64,000 nucleotides of DNA. Origin: Paralithodes platypus. Its lineage: Eukaryota > Arthropoda > Malacostraca > Decapoda > Lithodidae. Numbering within the stretch: the first letter of the stretch is position 1; each line of letters begins with the position of its first letter. A program made the position numbers and the translations under genes. Location of the stretch: NCBI GenBank assembly GCA_032716605.1, contig CM064519.1, positions 24,018,191-24,082,190 on the forward strand, in the 5' to 3' direction. The notes below the pieces were generated by a model that saw only the letters and a list, made by a program, of their open reading frames with translations, did not search any database and was not told the origin of the DNA. Shown in pieces: positions 45,144-57,482 of the stretch.

Positions 45144-45510
45144 TTAAGAGGCAATTTAAGTACAGAAATAAGGAAATAGTCCTCACACTTTACAACGCTC
45201 TGATACGGCCTCTCCTGGAGTATGCTGTTCAATTCTGGTCGCCAGCACTCAGGAAAGATATAGAGCGACTAGAGAGAGTACAAGCTAGAGCTACAAAACT
45301 TATTCCATCGCTTAGAAGAATGAGCTATGAGGACCGGTTGAGAGCTCTTGATCTCTTTCCGTTGGAGACACGCAGACTACGAGGTCAGCTCATTGAAGTA
45401 TTTAAAATACTTAATGGATTTGACAATGTGGATTATAGCAAAACGTTTAGGCTCAATATGAATAGAACACGCAACCATGGCTGGAAATTAGAATTGAAAA
45501 GGTTCAGCAC
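45144..45510 (+). pseudogene. (CT)n-bounded non-LTR retrotransposon, segment 2
   Basis: Resumes in the plus strand as KRQFKYRNKEIVLTLYNALI, RPLLEYAVQFWSPALRKDI, ERLERVQARATKLIPSL, YEDRLRALDLFPLETRRLRG and TRNHGWKLELKRFSTS. This is the conserved region after the reverse transcriptase domain. It is interrupted again at about 45510 by a SINE-like unit. Confidence 0.85.
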
Positions 45511-45922
45511 TAGTATTTGTTTGTTTGTTTTGTATTTTGTTTGAATGTTTTGTAGATGTTTAGGTGACAATCACCACGGTCGATCTGGGGATCCGCCGCT
45601 GATGAGCTCGTCCTGGAATCTTTACGACTCTGAATCTTACGATTCTTTACAGGACTGAACATGCCATTTTTATCGGCAATAGCTCAGAGAAGAGTGTTGA
45701 GAGGGGAGAAGGGGTGTTGGAGAGAGAGGAAGGTGTTGGAGTGGCTTTGTTATGTGTGTTTTGTCTGTATACGTCGTCAGGATGTCCCTTGACTGGGTGC
45801 AAGCATGTGAAACATGCTAGGACGTACTACCGCACCCACTAAATGTCCGCCGTGGCAGGGATTCGATCCCGGGTCTTTCAGATTCACACGCGAGCGTGCT
45901 CACCACTTGACCACCACGGCCC
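45511..45922 (-). mobile_element. tRNA-headed SINE-like insertion inside LINE
   Basis: On the minus strand it starts with a tRNA-like head (45849-45920), continues through an unrecognised body, and ends in an A-rich tail (AAACAAACAAAC type, plus-strand TTTGTTTGTTTG at about 45517-45530). The flanking retrotransposon protein resumes on the other side (VETFFTYKICSTWNKLP), so the unit is an insertion. Clear target duplications were not found. Confidence 0.65.
45849..45920 (-). tRNA. tRNA-like SINE head, 72 nt, GTG at the anticodon position
   Basis: Minus strand: GCCGTGG and CCACGGC form a perfect 7-bp acceptor stem at the correct 72-nt distance. The T arm around GATCGAATCCC pairs with one mismatch. 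Positions 34-36 read GTG (His-like), but the anticodon stem does not pair. It is therefore a pseudogene or SINE promoter head, not a functional tRNA. Confidence 0.5.
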
Positions 45923-46195
45923 CTGTGGAACTTTGTGGAAACTTTTTTCACATATAAGATTTGTTCTACCTGGAACAAACTTCCCTCCGAAGTTGTAAAC
46001 AGTTCTTCAGTAGAGCAGTTCAAGAAGATAGTAGATAGTATTTTGCACACTGTCAAGAGTGTAGTGCACTTAACAATCTCTCTCCTTCCACTATCGAGTA
46101 TCGGAATGGACCGCAAGGTCTCTTAGATACTAACTATTTCTTGTTACTCCTTGTAACTCTAACTCACTCTCATTCTCACTCTCACTCTCTCTCTT
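45923..46195 (+). pseudogene. (CT)n-bounded non-LTR retrotransposon, segment 3 and 3' tail
   Basis: VETFFTYKICSTWNKLPSEVVNSSSVEQF is the C-terminal tail also seen at 8.7 and 16.1 kb. After the stop the 3' UTR runs GGACCGCAAGGTCTCTTAGA and TGTAACTCTAACTC, matching the tails at 15.7 kb (GGACTGCAAGGTCTGTGTGG, TGTAACTCTCTC), and grades into CTCACTCTCACTCTCTCTCT. Confidence 0.82.
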
Positions 46196-46440
46196 CAGTC
46201 TAAAGTTTGGCGGCCGCAAATCCAGTTAGTTAAGACAAGAAGCGGGCGAGATTGAGAGAGAGATGCCATGATAACCAGGGCAAGAAGGAGGGAGTGTGAT
46301 GGATCTGTGTGTGTGTGTGTGTGTGTGTTCCTGTGTGGGTATGTGTGCGTGCGTGCGTGCGCTACGGTTTCAAGACTCCCACCACCACCACCACCAGCTG
46401 TCTCCTCCCCCGCCTTATCTTTTTTCTTCTTCATTTTTAG
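46196..46440. other. Spacer with (GT)n and (CCA)n
   Basis: (GT)n at 46305-46328, GCGTGCGT words, and (CCA)n at 46379-46396. No gene. Confidence 0.45.
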
Positions 46441-47404
46441 TTCCTTCTTCTTCAGTAGTTGTTTTTCTTCAGTTGTTGTTTTCTTCAGTTTGGTTTTCTT
46501 CAGTTGCTGTTGTCTTCACTTGTTGTCTTCTTGTTTTCTTCAGTTCTTTCTTATGCAGTTGTTGTTTTCTTTAGTTCTTTCTTCTGGTGTTTCCTTCAGT
46601 TGTTGTTTTCTTCAGTTGTTTTCTTCAGTTGTTGTTTTTCTTCAGTTTGGGTTTTCTTCAGTTGTTGTTTCCTTCAGTTGTTTTCTTCAGTTGTTGTTTC
46701 CTTCAGTTGTTTTCTTCAGTTTGGGTTTTCTTCAGTTGTTTCCTTCAGTTGTTTTCTTCAGTTTGGGTTTTCTTCAGTTGTTGTTTCCTTCAGTTGTTTT
46801 CTTCAGTTGTTTCCTTCAGTTGTTTTCTTCAGTTGTTGTTTTCTTCAGTTGTTTTCTTCAGTTTGGGTTTTCTTCAGTTGTTGTTTTCTTCAGTTTGGGT
46901 TTTTTTCAGTTGTTGTTTTCTTCAGTTGTTTTCTTCAGTTGTTGTTTTCTTCAGTTTGGGTTTTCTTCAGTTGTTTTCTTCAGTTTGGGTTTTCTTCAGT
47001 TGTTTTCTTCAGTTGTTTTCTTCAGTTTGGGTTTTCTTCAGTTGTCTTCAGTTGTTGTTTTTTAGTTTTTTTTTCAGTTGTTTTTTGTTCCTTCTTCAGT
47101 TGTTTTCTTCAGTTTTTTTCTTCAGATTGTTTTCTTCAGTTGTTGTTTTCTTCAGTTGTTTTCTTTGATTGTAGTTTTTTCAGTTGCTAAATTCAGTTGT
47201 TATTTTCTTCAGTTGTTGCTTTCTTCAATTGTTTCCTTCACTTGATGTTTTTTCAGTTCCTTCAGTTGGTTTCTTTAGTTGTTGTTTTCTTCAGTTGTTG
47301 ATATTTTCTTCAGTTGTTTTCTTCGATTGTAGTTTCCTTCAGCTCCTTCGTCTTCAATTGTTTTCTCCGGTTCCTTCCTCAGTTGTTGTTTTCTTCAGTT
47401 GCTT
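46441..47404. repeat. 13/16-bp minisatellite (TTGTTTTCTTCAG)
   Basis: TTGTTTTCTTCAG (13 bp), its 16-bp form with an extra TTG, and TTTGGGTTTTCTTCAG alternate irregularly for nearly 1 kb. The right third is more diverged. Open plus frames are Phe/Ser/Cys-rich by composition. Confidence 0.93.
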
Positions 47405-47518
47405 CTTCTCATCGTCGTCCTCCTCCTTTTGCTTCTTTTCTTCTTCTTGTTTTTGGAGAGTTGTCTTGGGTGTTGTCATTAGTTCCCTTCGCTTATTTAC
47501 CGGGACTTCACGGGGAAC

Positions 47519-47651
47519 CTAAGGGGAGATGTGTATATGTTTGTTTATATATTTATGTATTTGATAGTTTCTTTAGTTTCCTCCCAAGACCTCTATCAAG
47601 CTTTAAAAATACCTCCAAGACTCGCCATCGAGATCAATTTGTACTTTTTTC

Positions 47652-47652
<1 letters not shown>
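47519..47652. mobile_element. Family B TTAA element, left end only
   Basis: CTAAGGGGAGATGTG, TAGTTTCTTTAGTTTCCTCC, AGACCTCTATCAAGC and TCGAGATCAATTTGTAC. It is cut off by (CT)n at 47653 and lies about 115 bp beyond the 13/16-bp array. Confidence 0.65.
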
Positions 47653-47696
<44 letters not shown>

Positions 47697-47751
47697 ACTC
47701 ACTCTCACTCACACACTCACTCTCTCTCTCACACACTCACACTCACACTCA

Positions 47752-47840
<89 letters not shown>
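47653..47840. repeat. (CT)n / (CTCA)n microsatellite
   Basis: CT tract, CTCACTCA and CACACTCA interruptions at 47691-47755, then a long pure CT tract of about 85 bp. Confidence 0.95.
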
Positions 47841-47842
<2 letters not shown>

Positions 47843-48240
47843 ACCAACTAATCATGCAGGTGAATGTTTTCATAGTTTGCCCCCTCCCCAAAAAAGAAGT
47901 ATGTAGTATAAACAAAGTATTATCCAATAAATAATGGATTAAGAATATACAAAAGAAGTTATTTTGTGTGTTGTTATGTTCCGAGTCCCTGCCATCACAA
48001 CAGACCCTGCAAGTTTTAGGGTGAGGAGGAAGGCATACGAATGTTACACTCTGGTAGGGTACACATGGTCATCAGCACTTACATGACTCTGTGTACTGTA
48101 GGTTGGTACACACATATGGCTACAGGGCCCTGCTATGTGTGTACGGTGAGACAGGGTACACATCTATACATTCATGACTGTGTGTAGGGATTGGCATGGT
48201 ACACATACACTCTTAAGTTTACATTGCCTAAGGCCCTAAG
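47841..48240. other. Intergenic with diffuse GGTACACA words
   Basis: GGGTACACATGGTC, GGTACACACATATGG, GGGTACACATCTAT and TGGTACACATACAC recur every 50-60 bp between 48055 and 48215, which may be a decayed minisatellite. Confidence 0.4.
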
Positions 48241-48611
48241 CTAAGGGGGCCCACCTCGTTTCTCTCTCTCTCTCGCTCTCTCTCTGGGTTGTATCCATTC
48301 GGCCCCATTCAGCCTACTGTTTAAGTCGTTTATCCCTATACAGGTGTCGATTTTTTCCTGGCGAGCGGTAGCGAGCCAGCATATTAAAACAAAATAATTG
48401 ACATCAGGCTAAATTTGTACATTTTTCGATAGAAAAATGTCTGGCGAAGCCGGATTTCTCCATACAATGCAGGCTCGCTGTTGCTCGCCAGGAAGAAATC
48501 GACACCTGGATGGGGATAAACGTCTTAAAACAGTAGGCTGAATAGGGACGAATGGATACAACCCAGAAAGATAGGGAGAGAGAGATAAAAAAAACAGATC
48601 AGCCCCCTTAA
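48241..48611. mobile_element. Family A TTAA foldback element, full length, at array boundary
   Basis: CTAAGGGGGCCCACCTCG at the left and CAGCCCCCTTAA at the right, 371 bp. The loop is in the orientation of the 21519 copy (GTACATTTTTCGATAGAAAA). The 50-bp array begins 6 bp after its right TTAA. Confidence 0.87.
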
Positions 48612-48617
48612 TGTTAG

Positions 48618-49969
48618 AGTAAACATATACGGTACAGTATACATACATAGCTGCCACCACCAACATGAGTAAACATATACAGTACAGTATACATACATAG
48701 CTGCCACCACCAACATGAGTAAACATATACAGTACAGTATACATACATAGCTGCCACCACCAACATGAGTAAACATATACAGTACAGTATACATACATAG
48801 CTGCCACCACCAACATGAGTAAACATATACAGTACAGTATACATACATAGCTGCCACCACCAACATGAGTAAACATATACAGTACAGTATACATACATAG
48901 CTGCCACCACCAACATGAGTAAACATATACAGTACAGTATACATACATAGCTGCCACCACCAACATGAGTAAACATATACAGTATACATAGCTGCCACCA
49001 CCAACATGAGTAAACATATACAGTACAGTATACATACATAGCTGCCACCACCAACATGAGTAAACATATACAGTACAGTATACATACATAGCTGCCACCA
49101 CCAACATGAGTAAACATATACAGTACAGTATACATACATAGCTGCCACCACCAACATGAGTAAACATATACAGTACAGTATACATACATAGCTGCCACCA
49201 CCAACATGAGTAAACATATACAGTACAGTATACATACATAGCTGCCACCACCAACATGAGTAAACATATACAGTACAGTATACATACATAGCTGCCACCA
49301 CCAACATGAGTAAACATATACAGTACAGTATACATACATAGCTGCCACCACCAACATGAGTAAACATATACAGTACAGTATACATACATAGCTGCCACCA
49401 CCAACATGAGTAAACATATACAGTACAGTATACATACATAGCTGCCACCACCAACATGAGTAAACATATACAGTACAGTATACATACATAGCTGCCACCA
49501 CCAACATGAGTAAACATATACAGTACAGTATACATACATAGCTGCCACCACCAACATGAGTAAACATATACAGTACAGTATACATACATAGCTGCCACCA
49601 CCAACATGAGTAAACATATACAGTACAGTATACATACATAGCTGCCACCACCAACATGAGTAAACATATACAGTACAGTATACATACATAGCTGCCACCA
49701 CCAACATGAGTAAACATATACAGTACAGTATACATACATAGCTGCCACCACCAACATGAGTAAACATATACAGTACAGTATACATACATAGCTGCCACCA
49801 CCAACATGAGTAAACATATACAGTACAGTATACATACATAGCTGCCACCACCAACATGAGTAAACATATACAGTACAGTATACATGCATAGCTGCCACCA
49901 CCAACATGAGTAAACATATACAGTATACATGCATAGCTGCCACCACCAACATGAGTAAACATATACACA
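48618..49969. repeat. 50-bp minisatellite, block 1, about 27 copies
   Basis: Unit begins AGTAAACATATACAGTACAG and ends CCACCACCAACATG, 50 bp. Shortened units lacking part of AGTACAG-TACATACA occur at about 48970 and 49918. No stops fall on the minus strand, so long frames are arithmetic. The block stops in mid-unit at the SINE. Confidence 0.98.
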
Positions 49970-50040
49970 GCCCGTAGCCTAGTAGGTAGAGCTCTCGTCT
50001 CACACACGAGGGGTCGGGGGTTCAATCCCCGGCCGGGCGG
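49970..50040 (+). tRNA. tRNA-like SINE head (CAC at the anticodon position)
   Basis: GCCCG pairs with CGGGC at the ends, CTCGT/ACGAG forms a perfect anticodon stem around CTCACAC (CAC), and CGGGG/CCCCG forms a perfect T stem around GTTCAAT. A-box-like TAGCCTAGTAGG and B-box GGGTTCAATCC are present. The acceptor stem pairs over only about 5 bp and the unit continues into a SINE body, so it is read as an RNA polymerase III promoter head. Confidence 0.6.
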
Positions 50041-50420
50041 AGACAAATTGGGCTTGTCTCCTTTCATGTGTTAGCCTCAGTTCACCTAGCTGTAAATAGG
50101 TACCTGGAATAAGTGGACGACGTTGTGACGTCCCATCTGGGGTTGGCAAAAATGGTACAAGGCGAGATGGGTATCATATGGTTCACCTAAGCTGATGGCT
50201 ACCTAAGCCTTCGGGCGAGACGGTACCGTCTATAGTGAGAATGGTACCATACAGATCCTCCCTAAGCCTTCGTTTCCGATGTCGCCAATTGGCTAAAATA
50301 CAGACTACACACACATCCACAGCCATTCCAACGATACATATAACACCTACACATATAGGAGGCGGGAAATAACTAGCATGCTCACTCCCGCAATACAACT
50401 AGAGTAAGTACTAGAGTAAG
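49970..50420 (+). mobile_element. tRNA-derived SINE inserted in the 50-bp array
   Basis: Begins with a well-folded tRNA-like head (49970-50040), then a body with GTTCACCTAGCTGTAAATAG and GTACCTGG, a region with CCTAAGCCTTCGGGCGAGAC, and an anonymous right end. It separates two blocks of the same 50-bp array, so it entered an existing array. No poly-A tail or clear target duplication was seen, so the right boundary is approximate. Confidence 0.7.
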
Positions 50421-51553
50421 TACAGTACAGTATACATACATAGCTGCCACCACCAACATGAGTAAACATATACAGTACAGTATACATACATAGCTGCCAC
50501 CACCAACATGAGTAAACATATACAGTACAGTATACATACATAGCTGCCACCACCAACATGAGTAAACATATACAGTACAGTATACATACATAGCTGCCAC
50601 CACCAACATGAGTAAACATATACAGTATACATGCATAGCTGCCACCACCAACATGAGTAAACATATACAGTACAGTATACATACATAGCTGCCACCACCA
50701 ACATGAGTAAACATATACAGTACAGTATACATACATAGCTGCCACCACCAACATGAGTAAACATATACAGTACAGTATACATACATAGCTGCCACCACCA
50801 ACATGAGTAAACATATACAGTACAGTATACATACATAGCTGCCACCACCAACATGAGTAAACATATACAGTACAGTATACATACATAGCTGCCACCACCA
50901 ACATGAGTAAACATATACAGTACAGTATACATACATAGCTGCCACCACCAACATGAGTAAACATATACAGTACAGTATACATACATAGCTGCCACCACCA
51001 ACATGAGTAAACATATACAGTACAGTATACATACATAGCTGCCACCACCAACATGAGTAAACATATACAGTACAGTATACATACATAGCTGCCACCACCA
51101 ACATGAGTAAACATATACAGTACAGTATACATACATAGCTGCCACCACCAACATGAGTAAACATATACAGTACAGTATACATACATAGCTGCCACCACCA
51201 ACATGAGTAAACATATACGGTACAGTATACATACATAGCTGCCACCACCAACATGAGTAAACATATACAGTACAGTATACATACATAGCTGCCACCACCA
51301 ACATGAGTAAACATATACAGTACAGTATACATGCATAGCTGCCACCACCAACATGAGTAAACATATACAGTATACATACATAGCTGCCACCACCAACATG
51401 AGTAAACATATACAGTACAGTATACATACATAGCTGCCACCACCAACATGAGTAAACATATACAGTACAGTATACATACATAGCTGCCACCACCAACATG
51501 AGTAAACATATACAGTACAGTATACATACATAGCTGCCACCACCAACATGAGT
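50421..51553. repeat. 50-bp minisatellite, block 2, about 23 copies
   Basis: Same unit as block 1, with short units at about 50618 and 51360. It ends ACCAACATGAGTAG at 51553. Confidence 0.98.
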
Positions 51554-51671
51554 AGGGGTAGACATAGACTACCGCTATGTGTAAGGAATGGCTGAGGTCC
51601 ATACGGGGTTCGTCTGATTCACACACTGGAGGGGGGGGGGGGGGGGGGCTGAGATGAATGTAAGGAGGAAC

Positions 51672-51702
<31 letters not shown>

Positions 51703-52148
51703 ACACCAGCTCTCTCTCTCTCTCTTACTTCTCAACCTCGCGACTAGGCATTTCAATAGCATGTAACTTTTGCGAGGTCCCGAATTTATCATATGAAGAT
51801 GTATTTTGACGTACCGGTACTAGCTGGTAACATCTAATTTACACAAGTTGCTTGATGACTGTTACCATACCGTAGTCACAATATTTTCAAAGATGACCAA
51901 ACATTAGCTGTGCTGTGAGCTGGTAACAACGTGAGGGGTGTATTATCGTGGCGTATTGCCGCAGTCCGCTCTCTGTAGAACACAACAGAATGGGAAATCA
52001 CATAATAACTTGGACTGCTTTGTGTGGACTATAACCCTTGTCTGGATCCGTGGTCGAGCAATCTATCGCTGGGGGTATACAAGATAATTCGGCCGTAAAC
52101 AATGTTGCCAGCTAGGAGAACTTAGCCAAACACAAACTCAACCTCAAG
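51554..52148. other. Intergenic with G and C runs
   Basis: A G run at 51631-51648, a C run at 51670-51687 followed by (AC)n, and (CT)n at 51711-51724. The remainder is anonymous; TACCGGTA occurs at 51812. Confidence 0.45.
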
Positions 52149-52265
52149 ATGAGCCTAACCTAACCTAAACTATTATCATGTAATTTAACCTAATTCAACC
52201 TAGCTTATCTTAACTTAATTTAACCTAACTTAACTTAATTTAACCTACCTAACCTAGCCAAACCG
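52149..52265. repeat. Degenerate CCTAA telomere-like tract
   Basis: GCCTAACCTAACCTAAAC at the left, then many variants (TTTAACCTAA, TTCAACCTAG, ACCTACCTAACCTAGCC) over about 115 bp. It is consistent with a decayed interstitial TTAGG-type repeat, though simple CTTAA drift is possible. Confidence 0.5.
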
Positions 52266-53306
52266 ACTCCTCCCTACAACCGGGTTCTCGTACCAGTTGA
52301 GGCTATGTTCTCTTCGGCCGACTTCCCCAGGAGGCCGAGTTCTCCCGACACAGGTTACAGCTCTGCCAATCACAATACTCCAACACTCCAACACTCAGCC
52401 ACAACACTCCATCTCAACTTCTGCCTCAGTACCAAAGATCCACCAACAACTCTTGAGATTCTCGAAGTTGATGGGTGATGTTGGAATTGGGATTAATATT
52501 AAACAGTCGTGTTAATGCTGTTGATGAGGTAGGAGGGGTTGAAGGTTGAGTACCGTAATGATTAACACGTTTTATTATCATTAATATGAACACAGCGACG
52601 ACCACAACAAATGATGATGGAGATGATGATCATGATAATAATAATAGTAATGATGATGTTGATAATAAGATAGAGCAGGAGTAGGATGACCAAAACGTAG
52701 ATGACATTAAAGGAGTAAAGAAAGTATGATGATTATGACAATAACCAAAACAACGATGACACTTAATAAGAAGCAGGAGAAGGACAAGACACATTAGAGG
52801 AAGACTATACGGTAATGTATACAATACAACGATGACAAGAACAACAAGAACAGCGACAACAACATATACAAATACGACAGGGACGACGGATGACAAGGCA
52901 CATACATATGTTTGCATTACCACCAATAATCGGATAGTGTGTATTTGATGACGAGGAAGTGTTAAGGAAAGTATGTAAAGCAAGCATGAAGCTATGTTTG
53001 TTTGATATAAAGAGCAATAAGGGAGTTAATGCCGGGAAGGGGTTAAGTGAGAGCAATAACAGAGACAGAAGAGCTGAAATTACGTGACACGAAAATACAC
53101 AAAAGGCGAAAATATGTAGAATGCATGAACAAATAAAAAGGGCATGTGAGAGGAAGAGAGGGGGAGAGATTAATTAATAGTGATAAAGAAAATACCGTAT
53201 ATCAATGGGGAAGTAAGAAGAGATAAAGAACGGGAAACGCGCGGGTGCTTGTGTAACAAACCTACAAATAGACACCGAAAAAGAATGTCAAATAAAGATA
53301 CATACA

Positions 53307-53311
<5 letters not shown>
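52266..53311. other. Intergenic sequence with (GAT)n
   Basis: CAACACTCCAACACTC words at 52379-52400, GATGATGATC-type repeats at 52608-52665, and ACAAGAACAACAAG-type words near 52835. No gene recognised. Confidence 0.4.
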
Positions 53312-53404
<93 letters not shown>

Positions 53405-53412
53405 CGAGAGAG
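53312..53412. repeat. (TA)n-(GA)n compound microsatellite
   Basis: About 30 TA units followed by about 15 GA units with GCGAGAG interruptions. Confidence 0.95.
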
Positions 53413-53443
53413 AACCAATGCTGAAGGTAATGACGTTGAGGAA

Positions 53444-53480
53444 GGGTCTCATCTCACAGAGCTCCTGGGAGATGAGACCC
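53444..53480. repeat. Short perfect hairpin
   Basis: GGGTCTCATCTC and GAGATGAGACCC flank a 13-base loop, just before the 28-bp array. Confidence 0.6.
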
Positions 53481-53504
53481 ACCTTTTCTTAGCTCCACAC
53501 TCTA

Positions 53505-54143
53505 CATTTACACACCTGTCATTTACACATCTTTCATTTACACATCTTTTAGCCACACGCCTATCATTTACACATCTTAAAGCCACACACCTGTCATTTA
53601 CAATTTTTTTAGCCACACCTGTCATTTACAAATTTTTAGCCACACCTGTCATTTACACATATTTTGTCACCACACCTGTCATTTACACATCGCTTTGGCC
53701 CTACACCTGTCATTTACTCATCTTTTAACCACACACCTGTCATTTACACATCTTTTAACCACACACCTGTCATTTACAAAAAACAATAGCCACACACCTG
53801 TCAATTACACATCTTTTAACCACACACCTGTCATTTACACATCTTTTAACCACATACCTGTCATTTACACATCTTTTAACCACATACCTGTCATTTACAC
53901 ATCTTTTAGCCACACACCTGTCATTTACACATCTTTTAGCCACACACCTGTCATTTACACATCGCTTTTTCACACATGATATTTACGCATCTTTTAACCT
54001 CACCCCTGTCATTTAAATGTATTTTAGCCCTACACCTGACATTTACACACCTGTCATTTACATGTATGTTAGCCCCACACCTGTCATTTCCACTTCTGTC
54101 ATTATCATACCTGTCACTGCCACACCTGTCATTTACACTGAAT
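53505..54143. repeat. 28-bp minisatellite, about 22 copies
   Basis: Unit includes CACACCTGTCATTTACACAT and is about 28 bp, with variable TTTTAGC/TTTTAAC spacers. The central copies (53800-53960) are uniform while both edges are diverged. Related CACCTGTCATCTC words continue to about 54440. Confidence 0.93.
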
Positions 54144-55729
54144 TTCGGTGTGAGCATCCTAGGTTCGAATCCCTGGATTGCCACATGTATTTGTTGATTT
54201 CATTAATTGAGTTTAGGAGTAAAGTCGGTTGGTGGAGGTAACATAATAATTTACACATCTACCGGTATCATCTCTACACCTGTCATCTCTACACCTGTCA
54301 TCTCCACACCTGTCATTTGTATACCTGGTAACCCTACACCTGTTAGCCGCCCTTGGTAAGTTCCATCGGTATTAACTCCACACTTATCTGTCTCGCATCT
54401 GCCAGTCTCTCACCTGTCCTCATACCTGTCATTTCCAGCTACCTAACCCACCGCTGAAATGTACGTATCTGGTATTCTCGTGTACGGTACCGTGTCCTTA
54501 TATCTGTTAGCCTCGCCACACTTTGTCACCTCAGGAATGGCCAACTCTTTTCATCTATCCCTTTACTGGAGCTTCATTGACTATATATTTAGCTCAGTTT
54601 GATAATTTAAACTAGTAGTTATTCAGAAAAGTGATGTCATTTACTAATGATTCAGTATTTCAAGTTCATAAAAGAGCTTCAGCTTAAATGGACCCGAGCT
54701 TCAGTACTACATTATCTTATTTATTTATTACAATAATTGTATTGATTAGTTTTTTCAGAAAGCAACAATAACAATGAAAACAAAGTACTGTAGTATCCTA
54801 ACCGGTACCGGTCATTCTTTCTTCACCTTTAGCTTTAACACTTGCTGTCGATTCTAGATCATTCATATTCTTGTAGATCATCTCCATAGCGTTTCCCTCT
54901 CTCATAATCTCCATACCTGTCCCCACCTATGTACAGTTGCCAGCAGAGATAACTGTGACAGAGTTAATTTTTATTATGTTATTATATTTATTTAAAAGTA
55001 GATCATGGCAAGTAGAATATCAATATACAACATTAAACTATATTGCAGATATATCAATCCTGTTTTGAAGCTTTTTAATGATATAAAATATAGCTAGAAT
55101 AACATAATGGCGGCTGTTCAAATACTTATACTCATAAAATGTCTCGAACTCTGGCATTATTCTTAATGCAAATGCAAACGATATTGACTGATGATTAAAT
55201 GCAATTTGTTTTTCATTAACTTATGAATTTGTTTAATTATACATGCATCTATAATTAACCTTATAAATTTGTTCCATACCTATACTGTACTTGCATAGGC
55301 CTAATGCAATATATTTGTGGAATTGACTGTATTCATGTTATAAGAATTAAAATAAGAGGAATCATAGAGAACTAATATGAAAGGAAGATCACGTGGATTA
55401 CAAGAACAAGAATAAGAATGAAGGGCAGTATTATAGAGAGTATAATTGGATATAATTACTGAATATAAGGACAAATAAGAATGAGAGAAGAGGAAGAGGA
55501 AGGTGAAGAGGAGTTAAAGAAGAGGGGACGTTGGGAAAGAGAATCACGAGAGGAACCTTGAGTGGCCTGTGTGTGTGTGTGTGTGTGTGTGGTATGACAG
55601 ACAGACAGAGAGAGAGATAGCATGTTTGTTTATTCGTTTGCTTGCTTGTGATTGTATGATGCTCTTATACTGTATGTGTGTTTGTTAGAGTTTTGGTCTG
55701 TGTGAATGTAAGTAATATTCATCACCATC
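54144..55729. other. Mostly anonymous AT-rich sequence
   Basis: Decayed CACCTGTCAT words to 54440, a lone B-box-like GGTTCGAATCCC at 54162, TACCGGTA at 54260, ACCGGTACCGGT at about 54801, and (GT)n at 55570-55591. No gene recognised in the AT-rich remainder. Confidence 0.4.
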
Positions 55730-56034
55730 ATCATGGGTTTATTTCTAGCTGGCTGCCAATTTAGGCTGACAATACATAATTTATAAATCTAGCTTATCCT
55801 AAGTAGTCAACAGGTAGACTTTGGCTGCCACTAGAGGGCCTACATGCCTCCTGAGGGGGATAAGATGTGGTCAGGGATCCAGGTGGATTCCCAGAGGCCG
55901 GTGCATCCACGCCTAGCTACCACAGCCTGAAAGGTTCTTGATAAAATCCTCACCTGCAGGTATCTGGATTCAAACACTGGCTGTGTCAGCCATTCATCTA
56001 GAATACAGTGAATCAGTGAGCTCGGCCAGTGTCT
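55730..56034 (-). mobile_element. Possible tRNA-derived SINE (Leu/Ser-like head)
   Basis: Minus strand: A-box-like TGGCCGAGCTC near 56027 and B-box-like TGTTTGAATCC near 55975, 52 bp apart, as in tRNAs with a long variable arm. The body continues to ATGATGATGGTGATG-type sequence at about 55735. Stems are decayed. Confidence 0.4.
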
Positions 56035-56045
56035 GCATGTATGTA

Positions 56046-56332
<287 letters not shown>

Positions 56333-56432
56333 GAGAAACGAGAAACGATATTTTTGCATGCGTAAATGAAGATGCCCAGAATCTTGCATGAACACACTAT
56401 CTCTATTATTTCTCCTTCATATCTCTCACATC

Positions 56433-57482
<1,050 letters not shown>

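Noticed and set aside
48409..51704. Minus-strand frames of 380-550 codons that look like repeated membrane segments
   Set aside because: They are translations of the 50-bp array in different frames; the hydrophobic look is a product of the unit composition.
54148..54185. Possible tRNA or SINE from GGTTCGAATCCC
   Set aside because: Only a B-box-like word is present, with no A-box or stems; kept only as a note.
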